DNA from: Methylobacterium bullatum
Lineage (GTDB): Bacteria; Pseudomonadota; Alphaproteobacteria; Rhizobiales; Beijerinckiaceae
Direction: 5' to 3'
DNA length: 64,000 nucleotides
Assembly (NCBI GenBank): GCA_902712845.1
Contig: LR743504.1
Coordinates: forward strand, 3,942,001-4,006,000
Shown: positions 1 through 8,790 of the stretch, one piece after another
Numbering within the stretch: the stretch's first letter is position 1
How the letters are laid out: each line of letters opens with the position of its first letter
Translations under genes and position numbers: made by a program
The notes under the pieces: generated by a model
What the model was told of the DNA's origin: nothing
Databases searched by the model: none
Seen by the model: only the letters and a program-made list of their open reading frames with translations

Positions 1-107
1 GCGTCGTCGAGGGCGATCAGCTCGGACGAGAGCGCGTCGAGGCCGCGACGGCGCAGGGCTTCGTCGAACGCTTGCGGATTCTCGCGGATGGCGCGGATGT
101 CGTGCAT
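1..107 (-). CDS. serS: Seryl-tRNA synthetase, N-terminal part (cut by window edge)
   Basis: Charges tRNA-Ser with serine in the cytoplasm. Only the first 35 codons lie in the window. Reading down from the ATG at 105-107 the protein starts MHDIRAIRENPQAFDEALRR, the typical opening of the SerRS N-terminal coiled-coil arm, where the motif 'IRENP..FD.AL..RG' is well conserved. It is on the same strand as tatA-tatB-tatC, and serS after the tat genes is a common alphaproteobacterial order. A 213-bp gap holding a palindromic element separates it from tatC, so it may have its own promoter. The catalytic core is outside the window. The identification rests on the N-terminus and the context. Confidence 0.85.
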   Translation of the reverse strand, partial: MHDIRAIRENPQAFDEALRRRGLDALSSELIALDD

Positions 108-124
108 GGAACGGCCCAACGGCT

Positions 125-240
125 GTCATTCCGGGGCCGCGGAGCGGAGCCCGGAATCCAGATCCGCATCGGCTCGTCGCGTGACGCCGTCGGCGGCTCT
201 GGATTCCGGGCTCTCGCCTGAAGGCGAGCCCCGGAATGAC
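125..240. repeat. Palindromic intergenic element between tatC and serS
   Basis: An imperfect palindrome fills the tatC-serS gap. The outer arms (about 125-162 and 198-240) carry GTCATTCCGGGG and CCCCGGAATGAC at their ends and CCCGGAATCCAGA / TCTGGATTCCGGG on the inside. Each half can also fold on itself (TTCCGGGGC with GCCCGGAA on the left; TCGCCTGAAGGCGA on the right), giving a branched structure. It resembles the dispersed palindromic units seen between genes in Rhizobiales genomes. Its copy number cannot be judged from this window. Confidence 0.75.
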
Positions 241-320
241 GGGGTGACGGATCGGCCTGCGTTCTGTCAGTATCGCGCCCGCATGTCCACAATCAGCGGA
301 CAGGGCGATGGGCCTCGGCG

Positions 321-1121
321 CTACGGCTCCAGCCCTTCCGCGACCCGCTTCGCCTTGCGACGGCGCTCGACGCGGGCCACCGAGAAGATCGAGGCCTCGT
401 AGAGGAGGAGCATCGGCAGGGCCAGCGACAGCTGCGAGATGACGTCGGGCGGTGTCAGGATCGCGGCCGCCACGAAGACGAGGACGATGGCATAGCGGCG
501 CTTCTCGCGCAGGAAGACGGTGTCGATGACGCCGATCTGGCCGAGCAGGGTGAGGATCACCGGCAACTGGAACGCCAACCCGAAGGCGAAGATCAGGGTC
601 ATGATGAGCGAGAGATACTCGTCCACCTTCGGCAGAAGCGAGATCGTCGCTTCGCCCGGCTGGCCGACCTGCTGCAGGCTCACCGAGAACTGGATCAACA
701 GCGGCATCGCCAGGAAGAACACCACCAACGACCCGAGCACGAAGAAGATCGGCGTGGCGACGAGGTATGGCAGGAAGGCCTGGCGCTCGTTGCGGTAGAG
801 GCCCGGAGCCACGAAGGCGTAGATCTGCGTCGCGATGACTGGAAAAGCGAGGAAGCCCGCGCCGAACACGCTGAGCTTGATGTTGGTGAACACCTGTTCG
901 AGGAAGTGCGTCGCGATGAGCTGCGCCTTCTCCGCGCCGACGATGGAGACGTAGGGGTGGAGCAGGATGTTGTAGATGTGCCGCGAGACGAAGAAGCACG
1001 CGAAGAACATCACGACGAACGCCGCCAGCGACTTGATCAGCCGCGAACGCAATTCGATCAGGTGGTCGAGAAGCGGCGCGCGTGACGCCTCGACCTCGGA
1101 TTCGTCGACCGGATCGATCAT
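321..1121 (-). CDS. tatC: Sec-independent protein translocase TatC
   Basis: Integral membrane core of the twin-arginine translocase. It binds the RR signal peptide and, with TatB, forms the receptor for folded cargo. The 266-residue product has a short acidic N-terminus, the conserved HLIELRSRL segment (about residues 20-28), six hydrophobic segments, and the periplasmic FVAPGLYRNER motif (about residue 103) typical of TatC. The ATG at 1119-1121 overlaps the tatB stop codon by 4 bp (ATGA), so the two are probably translationally coupled. Its length is normal for the family. The exported formamidase-like enzyme at 22109 is a plausible substrate. Confidence 0.97.
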   Translation of the reverse strand: MIDPVDESEVEASRAPLLDHLIELRSRLIKSLAAFVVMFFACFFVSRHIYNILLHPYVSIVGAEKAQLIATHFLEQVFTNIKLSVFGAGFLAFPVIATQIYAFVAPGLYRNERQAFLPYLVATPIFFVLGSLVVFFLAMPLLIQFSVSLQQVGQPGEATISLLPKVDEYLSLIMTLIFAFGLAFQLPVILTLLGQIGVIDTVFLREKRRYAIVLVFVAAAILTPPDVISQLSLALPMLLLYEASIFSVARVERRRKAKRVAEGLEP

Positions 1122-1633
1122 GAGGTGGCGCCGGGCTCGGTAGGCTTGGTGGAGGGGTCGGTCAGGGCCACGGCAGTCCGGGGCGGGAGATCGGGCAGCG
1201 CGTAATCCGGCGGGGGCGGCGGCTCGACATGTGCCGGCTCGGCCGATGCGGGAGCCTGGATCGACGGCTCGGAGGACGCGGGCGGGTCGTTCTCGGCGAG
1301 CTTGGCGGCCACGTTGGCCAGGGGCTGTGTGCTCGATTGCGAGCGTCCGTCCACGGCGCCTCGGATCTCGTCGCGGATGGTCTGGACCGGATTGAAGCTC
1401 GGCCCCATCGTGCTCGCGGAACGCTTGATGCCGTCGACTTCGCGGCGGACCTCGTCGAACTCGGCCTCGCGGATCGCCTCGTTGAACTGGGCGTGGAACT
1501 CGCCGGCCATGCGGCGCATCTTGCCCGTCACCTGGCCCACGGTGCGCAGGGCCTTGGGAAGATCCTTGGGCCCGATGACGATGAGGGCGACGCCGCCGAT
1601 CAGCATCACCTCGCCCCAACTCATGTCGAACAT
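1118..1633 (-). CDS. tatB: Sec-independent protein translocase TatB
   Basis: Single-span component of the twin-arginine translocase that partners TatC in signal-peptide recognition. The 171-residue product begins MFDMSWGEVMLIGGVALIVI, the TatB transmembrane helix, followed by the hinge GPKDLPKALR and an amphipathic helix. It ends in a long Pro/Ala/Glu-rich tail, as alphaproteobacterial TatB proteins often do. It lies between tatA and tatC on the same strand. The 3' end overlaps tatC by 4 bp, and a 150-bp gap separates it from tatA. Confidence 0.96.
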   Translation of the reverse strand: MFDMSWGEVMLIGGVALIVIGPKDLPKALRTVGQVTGKMRRMAGEFHAQFNEAIREAEFDEVRREVDGIKRSASTMGPSFNPVQTIRDEIRGAVDGRSQSSTQPLANVAAKLAENDPPASSEPSIQAPASAEPAHVEPPPPPDYALPDLPPRTAVALTDPSTKPTEPGATS

Positions 1634-1783
1634 GGTGTCGCTCGTCCCGCGGCCGATGGCCTATGCCTCGTCACGACCGACGGCCTAGCATGGTTCACGC
1701 AAGACCGATCTCCGTCCGGGCGATTTCGCTCACACGAACTCCGGGCGATCCCGTTTGGAACCGCCGATGTCGCCTTAACGGTC

Positions 1784-2047
1784 TCAGACGACCTTGCGGT
1801 CGGCCGAGACGTGGCTGGCGGTGGCCGGCTCGCCCTGGTGAGGCAGGGTACGAACGGGCTCGCCGTTGCTCGGCGGCGGCACGGCCGGCGCCTGCCCGGC
1901 AGGCGTCTCGTCCTCGGCCATGCCCTTCTTGAAGGCCTTGATGCCCTTGGCGACGTCGCCCATCAGGTCGGAGATCTTGCCGCGCCCGAACAGCAGCATC
2001 ACGATGCCCGCGACGATGATCCAGTGCCAGATACTCATGCTGCCCAT
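1784..2047 (-). CDS. tatA: Sec-independent protein translocase TatA
   Basis: Pore-forming component of the twin-arginine translocase. The 87-residue product has the short TatA architecture: one hydrophobic helix (IWHWIIVAGIVMLLFG), the FGRGKI hinge, then an amphipathic helix (LMGDVAKGIKAFKKGM) and a polar tail. An AGGAG ribosome-binding site about 7 bases before the ATG at 2045-2047 supports this start over the internal ATG at 2036-2038. It is first of the three tat genes. The upstream neighbour is nagZ, with a 175-bp gap. Confidence 0.96.
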   Translation of the reverse strand: MGSMSIWHWIIVAGIVMLLFGRGKISDLMGDVAKGIKAFKKGMAEDETPAGQAPAVPPPSNGEPVRTLPHQGEPATASHVSADRKVV

Positions 2048-2222
2048 GGCAAACTCCTGCGCCCATGCGGTCGCCTGCCCAGCGACGCCCTCTCACGACG
2101 GATTGTCGGGAAACTAGGGATGGGAGGAAGCGAACACAAGAACCACGGGGTCTCTGGACACCGCATTCGCGGCATCTGAGGCAATTGTGCAGCGCGTCAT
2201 AAACGCGTCGGGAGGATCGCGC

Positions 2223-3227
2223 TCATGCCTGGGCGGAAAGGCCCGCCTCGAAGCGCGAGCGCGCCTCGGCGACGTCGAACTCTCGATGCGGTGCGAGCCG
2301 GGCCAGGGCGGCCTCGGCGCGGCGCAGGGCTTCGCCGGACAGGATCGGTGTGCCTTCGAGAACGGCCTGCATCTCTTGCCGATCGCCGTTGCAATGGAGC
2401 GCGACGTCGATCCCGGCGGCAAAGGCCTTTTCGGCCTTCTCGCGAAAAGTGCCGTCCAGCGCCTTCATCGAGAGGTCGTCGGTCATGAGCAGGCCGTCGA
2501 AACCGATCAGGCCGCGGATCACCTGTCCGATCACCACACTGGACTGCGTGGCGGGATGGTGCGGGTCGAGGGCGGCGTAGACCACGTGGGCGCTCATCGC
2601 CATCGGCAGGTCCGCTAGGGCGCGGAAGGGAACGAAATCGTGGGCGGCGAGGCTGACGCCCTCGGCCTCCACCACGGGCAGATCCTTGTGGCTGTCGCAG
2701 GCGGCGCGGCCGTGACCGGGGATGTGCTTGATCACGGGGAGAACGCTCCCCTCCATCAGCCCCTCGGCCACCGCGCGCCCCAGGGCGATGACGGCGTGCG
2801 GATCGGTGCCGTAGGCGCGGTCGCCGATGATGTCGTGGGCGCCGGACACCGGCACGTCGAGAACGGGCGCGCAATCGACGTTGATCCCCACCGAGGCGAG
2901 ATCGTGCGCCATCAGCCGCGCGCCGAGGCGCGCCATGGCGATGCCCGACCCGTTGAGCCGGCCGAAACGGGCGCCGGGCGGGTAGGACGGCCAGTGCGGC
3001 GGCCCCATCCGCTGAACCCGCCCGCCCTCCTGGTCGATCAGGATCGGCGTGTCGGCCCGGCCGGATGTGGCCCGCAGCGCATCGGTCAGCGCCCTCACTT
3101 CGTCCGGCGAGCCGATGTTGCGCTTGAACAGGATGAAGCCCCAGGGCTGCGCATCGCGGAAGAACGCGGCCTCCTCGTTCGAGAGGGTCAGGCCGGCACA
3201 GCCGAGGATCAGGGCGCGAGTGGTCAT
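2223..3227 (-). CDS. nagZ: Beta-N-acetylhexosaminidase NagZ
   Basis: Cytoplasmic glycoside hydrolase family 3 enzyme that removes N-acetylglucosamine from anhydromuropeptides during peptidoglycan recycling. The 334-residue product has DQEGGRVQRM (about 65-74), the signature KHIPGHG (167-173) with the following His180 in the mobile catalytic loop, and MTDDLSMKAL (about 248-257), which carries the nucleophilic aspartate. Its length fits single-domain NagZ. Upstream on the same strand lie a SPOR-domain protein and argS, a common alphaproteobacterial order. scpA and scpB, which often sit between nagZ and tatA in this class, are absent from the gap. Confidence 0.95.
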   Translation of the reverse strand: MTTRALILGCAGLTLSNEEAAFFRDAQPWGFILFKRNIGSPDEVRALTDALRATSGRADTPILIDQEGGRVQRMGPPHWPSYPPGARFGRLNGSGIAMARLGARLMAHDLASVGINVDCAPVLDVPVSGAHDIIGDRAYGTDPHAVIALGRAVAEGLMEGSVLPVIKHIPGHGRAACDSHKDLPVVEAEGVSLAAHDFVPFRALADLPMAMSAHVVYAALDPHHPATQSSVVIGQVIRGLIGFDGLLMTDDLSMKALDGTFREKAEKAFAAGIDVALHCNGDRQEMQAVLEGTPILSGEALRRAEAALARLAPHREFDVAEARSRFEAGLSAQA

Positions 3228-3471
3228 GGGGTTTGCTGCTCGGCGTGAATGGACAGGCGATCCGAGGGCCGCCCCTGCTCTTTCCGCTCGCGGCGGCCCT
3301 CGCCCGGTCGGGGCTCGTACGAAGCGCTGCCGGGATGCGAGGCGTCGACGATCGCCTTCGAGGTCTTCGCTTCGGCTCCGTGAACCCGGAGTTCTCAGGC
3401 CCGGATCGCGGGCGCCCGGCTCACGAGACCCGGGTTCCGAAATTCAGTCGTCGACGCTCAAGTCCTTTGGC
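3228..3471. other. Intergenic region with inverted repeat between the SPOR gene and nagZ
   Basis: This 244-bp GC-rich gap has no supported gene. It contains an inverted repeat with GAACCCGG at 3382-3389 and CCGGGTTC at 3430-3437, enclosing a GC-rich loop that can itself fold. It may be a transcript-end structure for the SPOR gene or a worn copy of a palindromic element. No U-tract follows. Confidence 0.4.
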
Positions 3472-4902
3472 TCAGTTCTTCGCGACGAAGCACTGGCCGC
3501 CGGCACCCTGCAGTTCGGTGCAGAGAGTGGTCGCCTCCGCCTTGGCCAGGGGGCCGACGCGGACGCGGTAGATCGTCTTGCCGCTGACCTCGGCCTGACG
3601 GATCAGGGCGGGCTTGCCGGAGAGCTGGCTGAACTTGCCCTGCATCTGCTTGAAGGCGGCCTGAGCCTCTGCCTCGCTGGTGCGCACCCCGAGCTGGACC
3701 GAATACCCGCTGACCGGCGCGGTCGAAGCCGCCGGAGCAGGGGCGGGCGTCGGCAGGGCGGACGTCGCATCGGGAGCGACTGCGTTAACGCGCTGCGGCG
3801 CCTTCACGCGGGGAGCGGGGGCGGCCTGCTCGGGGGCCGCAGCTTCGTCGGCCGCTGCGGGCGTCGCCGTCGGCGGCTTTCCGACACGCGGGTGCATCGA
3901 CCCGCTGGTGGAGCCGCTGTTATCGCCCGGAAGGGTCATCGTGGGGATCACGGATTGGGCGGCGGCAGCCTCGCGCTGGGGCGGCGGCGGAGGCGTATCC
4001 GGCTTGACGGAGACGGTCCGCACCCGGCGTGGCTCGCCGAGGGTTTCGGTGAGGGGGCCGGTATTGCCGCCCTGCCCGGTCGAGGGCGTGGCTCCGCCCT
4101 CCCCGGCGCGCTGGGCGGACCGGGCGGCCTGCGCGACGTCGACCGGCTGCTCTTCGCGGTTGACGATGCGGATCTGGCCGTCCTTGGCGTTGCGGTCGTA
4201 GATCTGCTTGTTCTGGTCGGGGATCTCGACGCCGTCCGCCTTCTGCGGAGCGATCTTCAGCGGAGCCTTGTCGGCCAGAATCGTCGGCACGGTGCCGTCG
4301 CCCTGGCTCGAATGCATGCCGCGCCAGGTGAGCGCGCCGGTGACGCAGACCACCAGCACGCCGAGGCCGGCACCCACGGTGACGAGTCGGCTGCGCTGGC
4401 GGGGCCGTTCGGCTGCGCGGTTGAGGCGGTCGTCCTGCTCCGGCGCATAGGCCTCCGATCCGCGGGAATCGTGGACCCCGTCGGCATAGGCGCTGTGATC
4501 GACGGAGGCGAGATACTGGTCGAAGGCATCTGCCGGATGAGCCGCGAGCGAGGCCTCCGATTCGGACGCCGTCTGGTACTGGGGATGCTGGGCGTAGGCC
4601 GCTGGGGCAGTTGCATAGGCCGCAGGCGCCCCGGCATGGGCCGAGGGGGCGGCTGCCGGTGCCTCGTCGTGGAAGCTCGGCTCCCTCCGCCCGCCCTGGC
4701 CCTGCGGCTGGGGGGCGGTACGGGAATCGCGGGCCTCGAGGAGGGCGCGGAAGGGGTCGTCCTGGCCGACGATGCGGGCGAGTTCCGCCAGCGGGTCGGG
4801 CTTGGCCGCAGGCTGGGCGTGCGGCTGGGGCGGCGTCGTGGGCTGCAAGTCACGCGCGAAGGCGTCGAAATCGACAGGCGCTCGCGAAGCGTTCGTCGTC
4901 AT
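3472..4902 (-). CDS. SPOR-domain membrane protein
   Basis: Probably a peptidoglycan-binding protein acting at the division site. The 476-residue product has a long disordered Ala/Pro-rich cytoplasmic part (1-170), one transmembrane helix (about 173-195, in the stretch LVTVGAGLGVLVVCVTGAL), a Pro/Ala-rich linker, and a C-terminal SPOR domain (about 395-476: GYSVQLGVRTSEAEAQAAF to the end). SPOR domains bind glycan strands lacking stem peptides. The ATG at 4900-4902 is preceded by AAGAGGAA; an upstream in-frame GTG at 4918-4920 has a poorer context. It lies 30 bp after argS and before nagZ, so it is probably in one operon with them. The specific role is inferred from the domain. Confidence 0.85.
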   Translation of the reverse strand: MTTNASRAPVDFDAFARDLQPTTPPQPHAQPAAKPDPLAELARIVGQDDPFRALLEARDSRTAPQPQGQGGRREPSFHDEAPAAAPSAHAGAPAAYATAPAAYAQHPQYQTASESEASLAAHPADAFDQYLASVDHSAYADGVHDSRGSEAYAPEQDDRLNRAAERPRQRSRLVTVGAGLGVLVVCVTGALTWRGMHSSQGDGTVPTILADKAPLKIAPQKADGVEIPDQNKQIYDRNAKDGQIRIVNREEQPVDVAQAARSAQRAGEGGATPSTGQGGNTGPLTETLGEPRRVRTVSVKPDTPPPPPQREAAAAQSVIPTMTLPGDNSGSTSGSMHPRVGKPPTATPAAADEAAAPEQAAPAPRVKAPQRVNAVAPDATSALPTPAPAPAASTAPVSGYSVQLGVRTSEAEAQAAFKQMQGKFSQLSGKPALIRQAEVSGKTIYRVRVGPLAKAEATTLCTELQGAGGQCFVAKN

Positions 4903-4932
4903 GGCAGCATTCCTCTTCACGCCGAGATCACC

Positions 4933-6678
4933 TCACCGCATTTCATCCGGCGCGGTGACACCCAAGACCGCGAGGCCGGAGGCGACGACGCCTCTCAAAG
5001 CCTCCACGAGGGCCAGTCTTGCCCGTGTCGAGTTTCGGTCGTTTGGATTAATAAACCGTAATTGCGGCAAGTCTTTGCCTTTGTTCCAGAAACCATGCAG
5101 GGAACTTGCCAGCTCGTAGAGGTAGAATGCCACACGGTGTGGCTCGTGTGCCGCCGCCGCCGCTTCGATCACCCGCGGGTATTGGGCGATGAGCCGCATG
5201 ATCTCGATTTCCGCGGAATCGGCCAGCAGCGTCAGATCCGCATCCGCGAGCCCGGCGACGGAAAAGTCCTCGCCTGGCATCGCTTCGCGCGCTTGCCGGA
5301 AGACCGAGGCGCAGCGGGCATGGGCATACTGGACGTAGAAGACCGGGTTGTCCTTGGATTGCTCCACCACCTTGGCGAGGTCGAAGTCCAGGGTCGCGTC
5401 GTTCTTGCGGTAGAGCATCATGAAGCGGATCGCGTCGCGGCCGACTTCGTCGACCACCTCGGCGAGGGTGATGAACTCGCCCGCGCGCTTGGACATCTTC
5501 ACCGGCTCGCCGGCTCGAAGGAGGCGCACCAGCTGGCACAGCTTCACGTCGAGGGTGGCGTTCCCGTTGCTCACCGCCTTCACCGCCGCCTGCATGCGCT
5601 TGACGTAGCCGCCGTGATCCGCGCCGAGGACGTCGATGAGGTCGGTGGCGCCGCGGGCGATCTTGGTCCGGTGATAGGCGATGTCCGAGGCGAAGTAGGT
5701 GAACGAGCCGTCCGACTTCAGCAGCGGCCGGTCGACGTCGTCGCCGAACTCCACGGTGCGGAACAGGGTCTGCTCGCGGTCCTCCCAATCCTCGGGCAGC
5801 TGGCCCTTCGGCGGCGGCAGCCGGCCTTCGTAGACGAGGCCCTTTTCGCGAAGCTCCGCCAGAAGAGCGGGCACCGCCTCCTTCAGGGTGGCTTCCGAGA
5901 AGAACACATCGTGATGGATGCCGAGCCGGGCGAGGTCGCCCCGGATCAGGTCCATCATCGCGGCGATGGCGTCCGCCCGCACCCGCGGCAGCCACTCGGA
6001 TTCCGGTGTGTCGAGGAGCGCGCGGCCGTGCTTCTCGGCGAGAGCCTTGCCCACCGGCACGAGGTAGTCGCCGGGATAGAGGCCTTCGGGCACGGGGCCG
6101 ACCTCTTCGCCCAGCGCCTCGCGGTAACGCAGGAACGCGGAGCGGGCGAGCACGTCCACCTGCGCACCGGCATCGTTGATGTAGTATTCGCGCGTCACGT
6201 TGCGGCCGGCCGCCACGAGCAGGTTGGCCAGCGCATCGCCGAACACCGCCCCGCGGCCATGGCCCACATGCATCGGCCCGGTCGGGTTGGCCGAGACGTA
6301 TTCGATGTTGACCTTGCCGCCGGGCATGTGGGCTCGACCGTATTCGGTGCCCTCGCGGAGCGCGGCCCGCACGACCTCGTGATAGGTCTCGGGCGTCAGG
6401 CGCAGGTTGATGAAGCCCGGTCCGGCCACGCTCGCCTCGACCACGCGGGGATCCTGCCGGAGCTCCGCCGCCAGCGCTTCGCCCAGCGCCTTCGGATTGG
6501 TCCGGGCCTCCTTGGCGAGGACCAGGGCGGCATTGGTTGCGAGGTCGCCGTGAGTGGCATCGCGCGGCGGCTCGACCACCACGCGGGAGAGATCGAGCCC
6601 CTCGGGCAGCGTCCCGGACCGGATCAGGCTCTCGAGCGCCTCGCGCACGCGCGCCTCGAAGGTGGCGAAGATGTTCAT
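4933..6678 (-). CDS. argS: Arginyl-tRNA synthetase
   Basis: Class I aminoacyl-tRNA synthetase that charges tRNA-Arg. The 581-residue product shows the N-terminal Add1 domain, the HIGH-type motif HVGHGRGA (about 137-144) after the conserved SANPTGP, the KMSKS-type motif KMSKRAG, and a C-terminal anticodon-binding domain ending with the family's usual Met-Arg. Its length is normal. It heads the argS-SPOR-nagZ series on the minus strand. Confidence 0.98.
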   Translation of the reverse strand: MNIFATFEARVREALESLIRSGTLPEGLDLSRVVVEPPRDATHGDLATNAALVLAKEARTNPKALGEALAAELRQDPRVVEASVAGPGFINLRLTPETYHEVVRAALREGTEYGRAHMPGGKVNIEYVSANPTGPMHVGHGRGAVFGDALANLLVAAGRNVTREYYINDAGAQVDVLARSAFLRYREALGEEVGPVPEGLYPGDYLVPVGKALAEKHGRALLDTPESEWLPRVRADAIAAMMDLIRGDLARLGIHHDVFFSEATLKEAVPALLAELREKGLVYEGRLPPPKGQLPEDWEDREQTLFRTVEFGDDVDRPLLKSDGSFTYFASDIAYHRTKIARGATDLIDVLGADHGGYVKRMQAAVKAVSNGNATLDVKLCQLVRLLRAGEPVKMSKRAGEFITLAEVVDEVGRDAIRFMMLYRKNDATLDFDLAKVVEQSKDNPVFYVQYAHARCASVFRQAREAMPGEDFSVAGLADADLTLLADSAEIEIMRLIAQYPRVIEAAAAAHEPHRVAFYLYELASSLHGFWNKGKDLPQLRFINPNDRNSTRARLALVEALRGVVASGLAVLGVTAPDEMR

Positions 6679-6811
6679 GGGATATCTATTCCGCTCGCGC
6701 CAAGCCGCATCGTCATGACGGCCTGCGCCTCAATGCGGCGGCATACCAATGCGGGGGGCAAGTGTCACGGGAGACCGCCCATGCCCTTTGCTGCCCCAAA
6801 AGCCCGGCGCT

Positions 6812-7399
6812 TCAGAACCAGGCGCGCCAAGCCTCCCACTCGGCCACGGCGCCGGCCAGGGCCGCGTAGCCGCCGGCATTGGGGTGGGTTCCGTCCCCCG
6901 CCGCGGCCTCGCTGGTCCATGCATCGGATCCCGTGGCCACGCCGAAGACCGGCAGGAACGGAACGCCCAGTCGGGCGCAGAGGTGAGCGATGTCCCGCGA
7001 CAGAGCCAGGATTCGTGTATCCGTCGAGGGATCGTCGCAGACGGGAAGCGGGCCGATCATCAGGGCTTTTCGCCAACCGGCGGCGTCTGCGAGAATCGCC
7101 CTAACCGTGTCGAGGGAGCGGTCATGGGGGACGCGGGTCCGGCCATCCATGAGGGTGCAATCGTTTGCGCCGAAGGCGAAAACGAGCCGGCCGTCCAGCC
7201 CCTCGGGCAGGCGGGCTTCGGCCTCGCCGCGCCAGCGACCGTGGATGTCGAGACTGGTGTCGCGGCGAATGCCCAGATTGTAATGCGTGACGTCCCAGCC
7301 TGCGCGGCGGGCCTCGGCACAGAGACGGCCCGTCCATCCGAGACAGGTGTCGTCACCGACCCCGTTCACGAAGCTGTCGCCGATGAAGCAGATGCGCAT
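6812..7399 (-). CDS. SGNH/GDSL-type esterase or lipase
   Basis: A 195-residue SGNH-hydrolase fold protein. Block I is GDSF at 7-10 (nucleophile Ser9), block III is GAND at 77-80, and block V is DGTHPN near 170 with the catalytic Asp and His. No signal peptide is evident, so it is probably cytoplasmic. Members of this fold act as esterases, thioesterases or acyl-carbohydrate esterases, and the substrate cannot be read from the sequence. The start chosen is the ATG at 7397-7399, which places MRICFIGDS at the N-terminus as in other short SGNH proteins. It stands alone between argS and the dGTPase, all on the minus strand. Confidence 0.85.
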   Translation of the reverse strand: MRICFIGDSFVNGVGDDTCLGWTGRLCAEARRAGWDVTHYNLGIRRDTSLDIHGRWRGEAEARLPEGLDGRLVFAFGANDCTLMDGRTRVPHDRSLDTVRAILADAAGWRKALMIGPLPVCDDPSTDTRILALSRDIAHLCARLGVPFLPVFGVATGSDAWTSEAAAGDGTHPNAGGYAALAGAVAEWEAWRAWF

Positions 7400-7422
7400 G
7401 GATCGTCCCGAAATCTCGGCCC

Positions 7423-8691
7423 CTACCCCTCCGCCAGCGGCAGGCCCCGGCTCTCGGGGCTCCAGTGCAGGTCCGGCGTTGTGGGAAACAGGCGCTTGTG
7501 GGCGAGCACCGCGTAGGTGTCGGTCATGCCCGCGATATAGTCGGCCACCCGGCGCGCGATGCGCCCCTCCCCCGCCGCCTCGAGCCCGGCCCGCCATTCC
7601 TCGGGCATGCAGGCAGGGTTCGTGCTGAAGGCGTCGAACAGGTCCGCGACGATGATGTCCGCCTTCGCTCGCACCGCCAGCACGCTCGGATGGCGGTACA
7701 TCCGCGCGTAGAGGAAGCGCTTGATCGCGGCATCCGCCTCCTCCAGGGCCGGCGAGAAGGAGACCACCGCCTCGTCGGCCGCGCGGATATCGGCGACGGA
7801 GGCCGGTGCCAGGGCCTCGATCCGCTGGGTGCTCTCGGCGATCACGTCCTCCACAAAGCGGGTGATCACGCGCCGCGCCAGCTCGTGGATCTTTCGCGAT
7901 TCCTCGAGATTCGGGTGCAGCGCGTCGATCTCGTCGAGGATGTCCCGGAGGAACGGGACGCCGTCGAGATCCGACAGTTCGAACAAGCCTGCCCGAAGAC
8001 CGTCGTCGAGGTCGTGGCTGTCATAGGCGATGTCGTCGGCCAGAGCCGCCGCCTGTGCCTCCGGCCCGGCGAAACGGGCGAGGTCGAGATCGTTCTGCGT
8101 GTTGTATTCGAGGATCGCGGCGGGAATGCCCCGTCCCGCCCAGCGCTGGGTCGGGTCGCCCTCCTTCGTGAGGAGCGGGCCGTTGTGCTTGACGAGGCCC
8201 TCCAATGTCTCCCAGGCGAGGTTGAGCCCGTCGAACCCGGCATAGCGCCGCTCGAGCCGGGTCACGATCCGCAGGGCCTGGGCATTGTGGTCGAACCCGC
8301 CGTGAGCGGCCATCAGGGCGTCGAGCGCGTCCTCGCCGGTATGGCCGAAACAGGTGTGGCCGAGGTCGTGGGAGAGCGCCAGCGCCTCCGCGAGATCCTC
8401 GTCGAGGCCGAGCGCGCGGGCCAGCGCACGGGCGATCTGGCTGACTTCGAGGGTGTGGGTCAGGCGGGTGCGGTAATGGTCGCCCTCGTGGTGGACGAAG
8501 ACCTGGGTCTTGTGCTTGAGGCGGCGGAAGGCGGCCGAATGGATGATCCGGTCGCGGTCGCGCTGGAAGTCGCTGCGCGTGGGCGAGATCGCCTCCGGGA
8601 TCAGCCGCCCGCGCGTGGCCGCCGGATCGGTGGCGTAGCGCGCCCGCCAGCGTTCGCCCCTGTGCCGCACGTCACCTCCTGAATGCGCCAT
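7423..8691 (-). CDS. dgt: Deoxyguanosinetriphosphate triphosphohydrolase-like protein
   Basis: HD-domain enzyme expected to hydrolyse dNTPs to deoxynucleosides and triphosphate. The 422-residue product carries the metal-binding residues in RLTHTLEV (His79), ALSHDLGHTCFGHTGE (His-Asp about 108-109) and a downstream Asp in DDIAYDSHDLDDG, as in the type-2 dGTPase subfamily common in alphaproteobacteria. The start chosen is the ATG at 8689-8691; a TTG three codons upstream is possible. It is divergent from erpA at 8791. This dgt-erpA divergent pair is frequent in Rhizobiales. Confidence 0.93.
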   Translation of the reverse strand: MAHSGGDVRHRGERWRARYATDPAATRGRLIPEAISPTRSDFQRDRDRIIHSAAFRRLKHKTQVFVHHEGDHYRTRLTHTLEVSQIARALARALGLDEDLAEALALSHDLGHTCFGHTGEDALDALMAAHGGFDHNAQALRIVTRLERRYAGFDGLNLAWETLEGLVKHNGPLLTKEGDPTQRWAGRGIPAAILEYNTQNDLDLARFAGPEAQAAALADDIAYDSHDLDDGLRAGLFELSDLDGVPFLRDILDEIDALHPNLEESRKIHELARRVITRFVEDVIAESTQRIEALAPASVADIRAADEAVVSFSPALEEADAAIKRFLYARMYRHPSVLAVRAKADIIVADLFDAFSTNPACMPEEWRAGLEAAGEGRIARRVADYIAGMTDTYAVLAHKRLFPTTPDLHWSPESRGLPLAEG

Positions 8692-8790
8692 CGTGCGCAA
8701 CGATCATCCCGCGTTGCAGCGCGTCTCTACGGCGCATATCTTGTGTGGGCTAACGCTTCTGGCAATCGACGAGAACCCAAGAGCATCACG

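Noticed and set aside
1229..2179. Long plus-strand open frame over tatB and tatA
   Set aside because: It is antisense to two clear tat genes, Arg/Gly/His-rich with no domain, and has no ribosome-binding site. Long antisense frames are expected at this GC content.
3049..5061. 670-codon plus-strand open frame across nagZ and the SPOR gene
   Set aside because: It is a shadow of minus-strand genes. The product is Arg/Gly-rich, without family motifs, and runs across real intergenic DNA.
5062..7104. 680-codon plus-strand open frame opposite argS
   Set aside because: Antisense to argS, whose motifs are intact; the translated product is low-complexity Arg/His/Asp.
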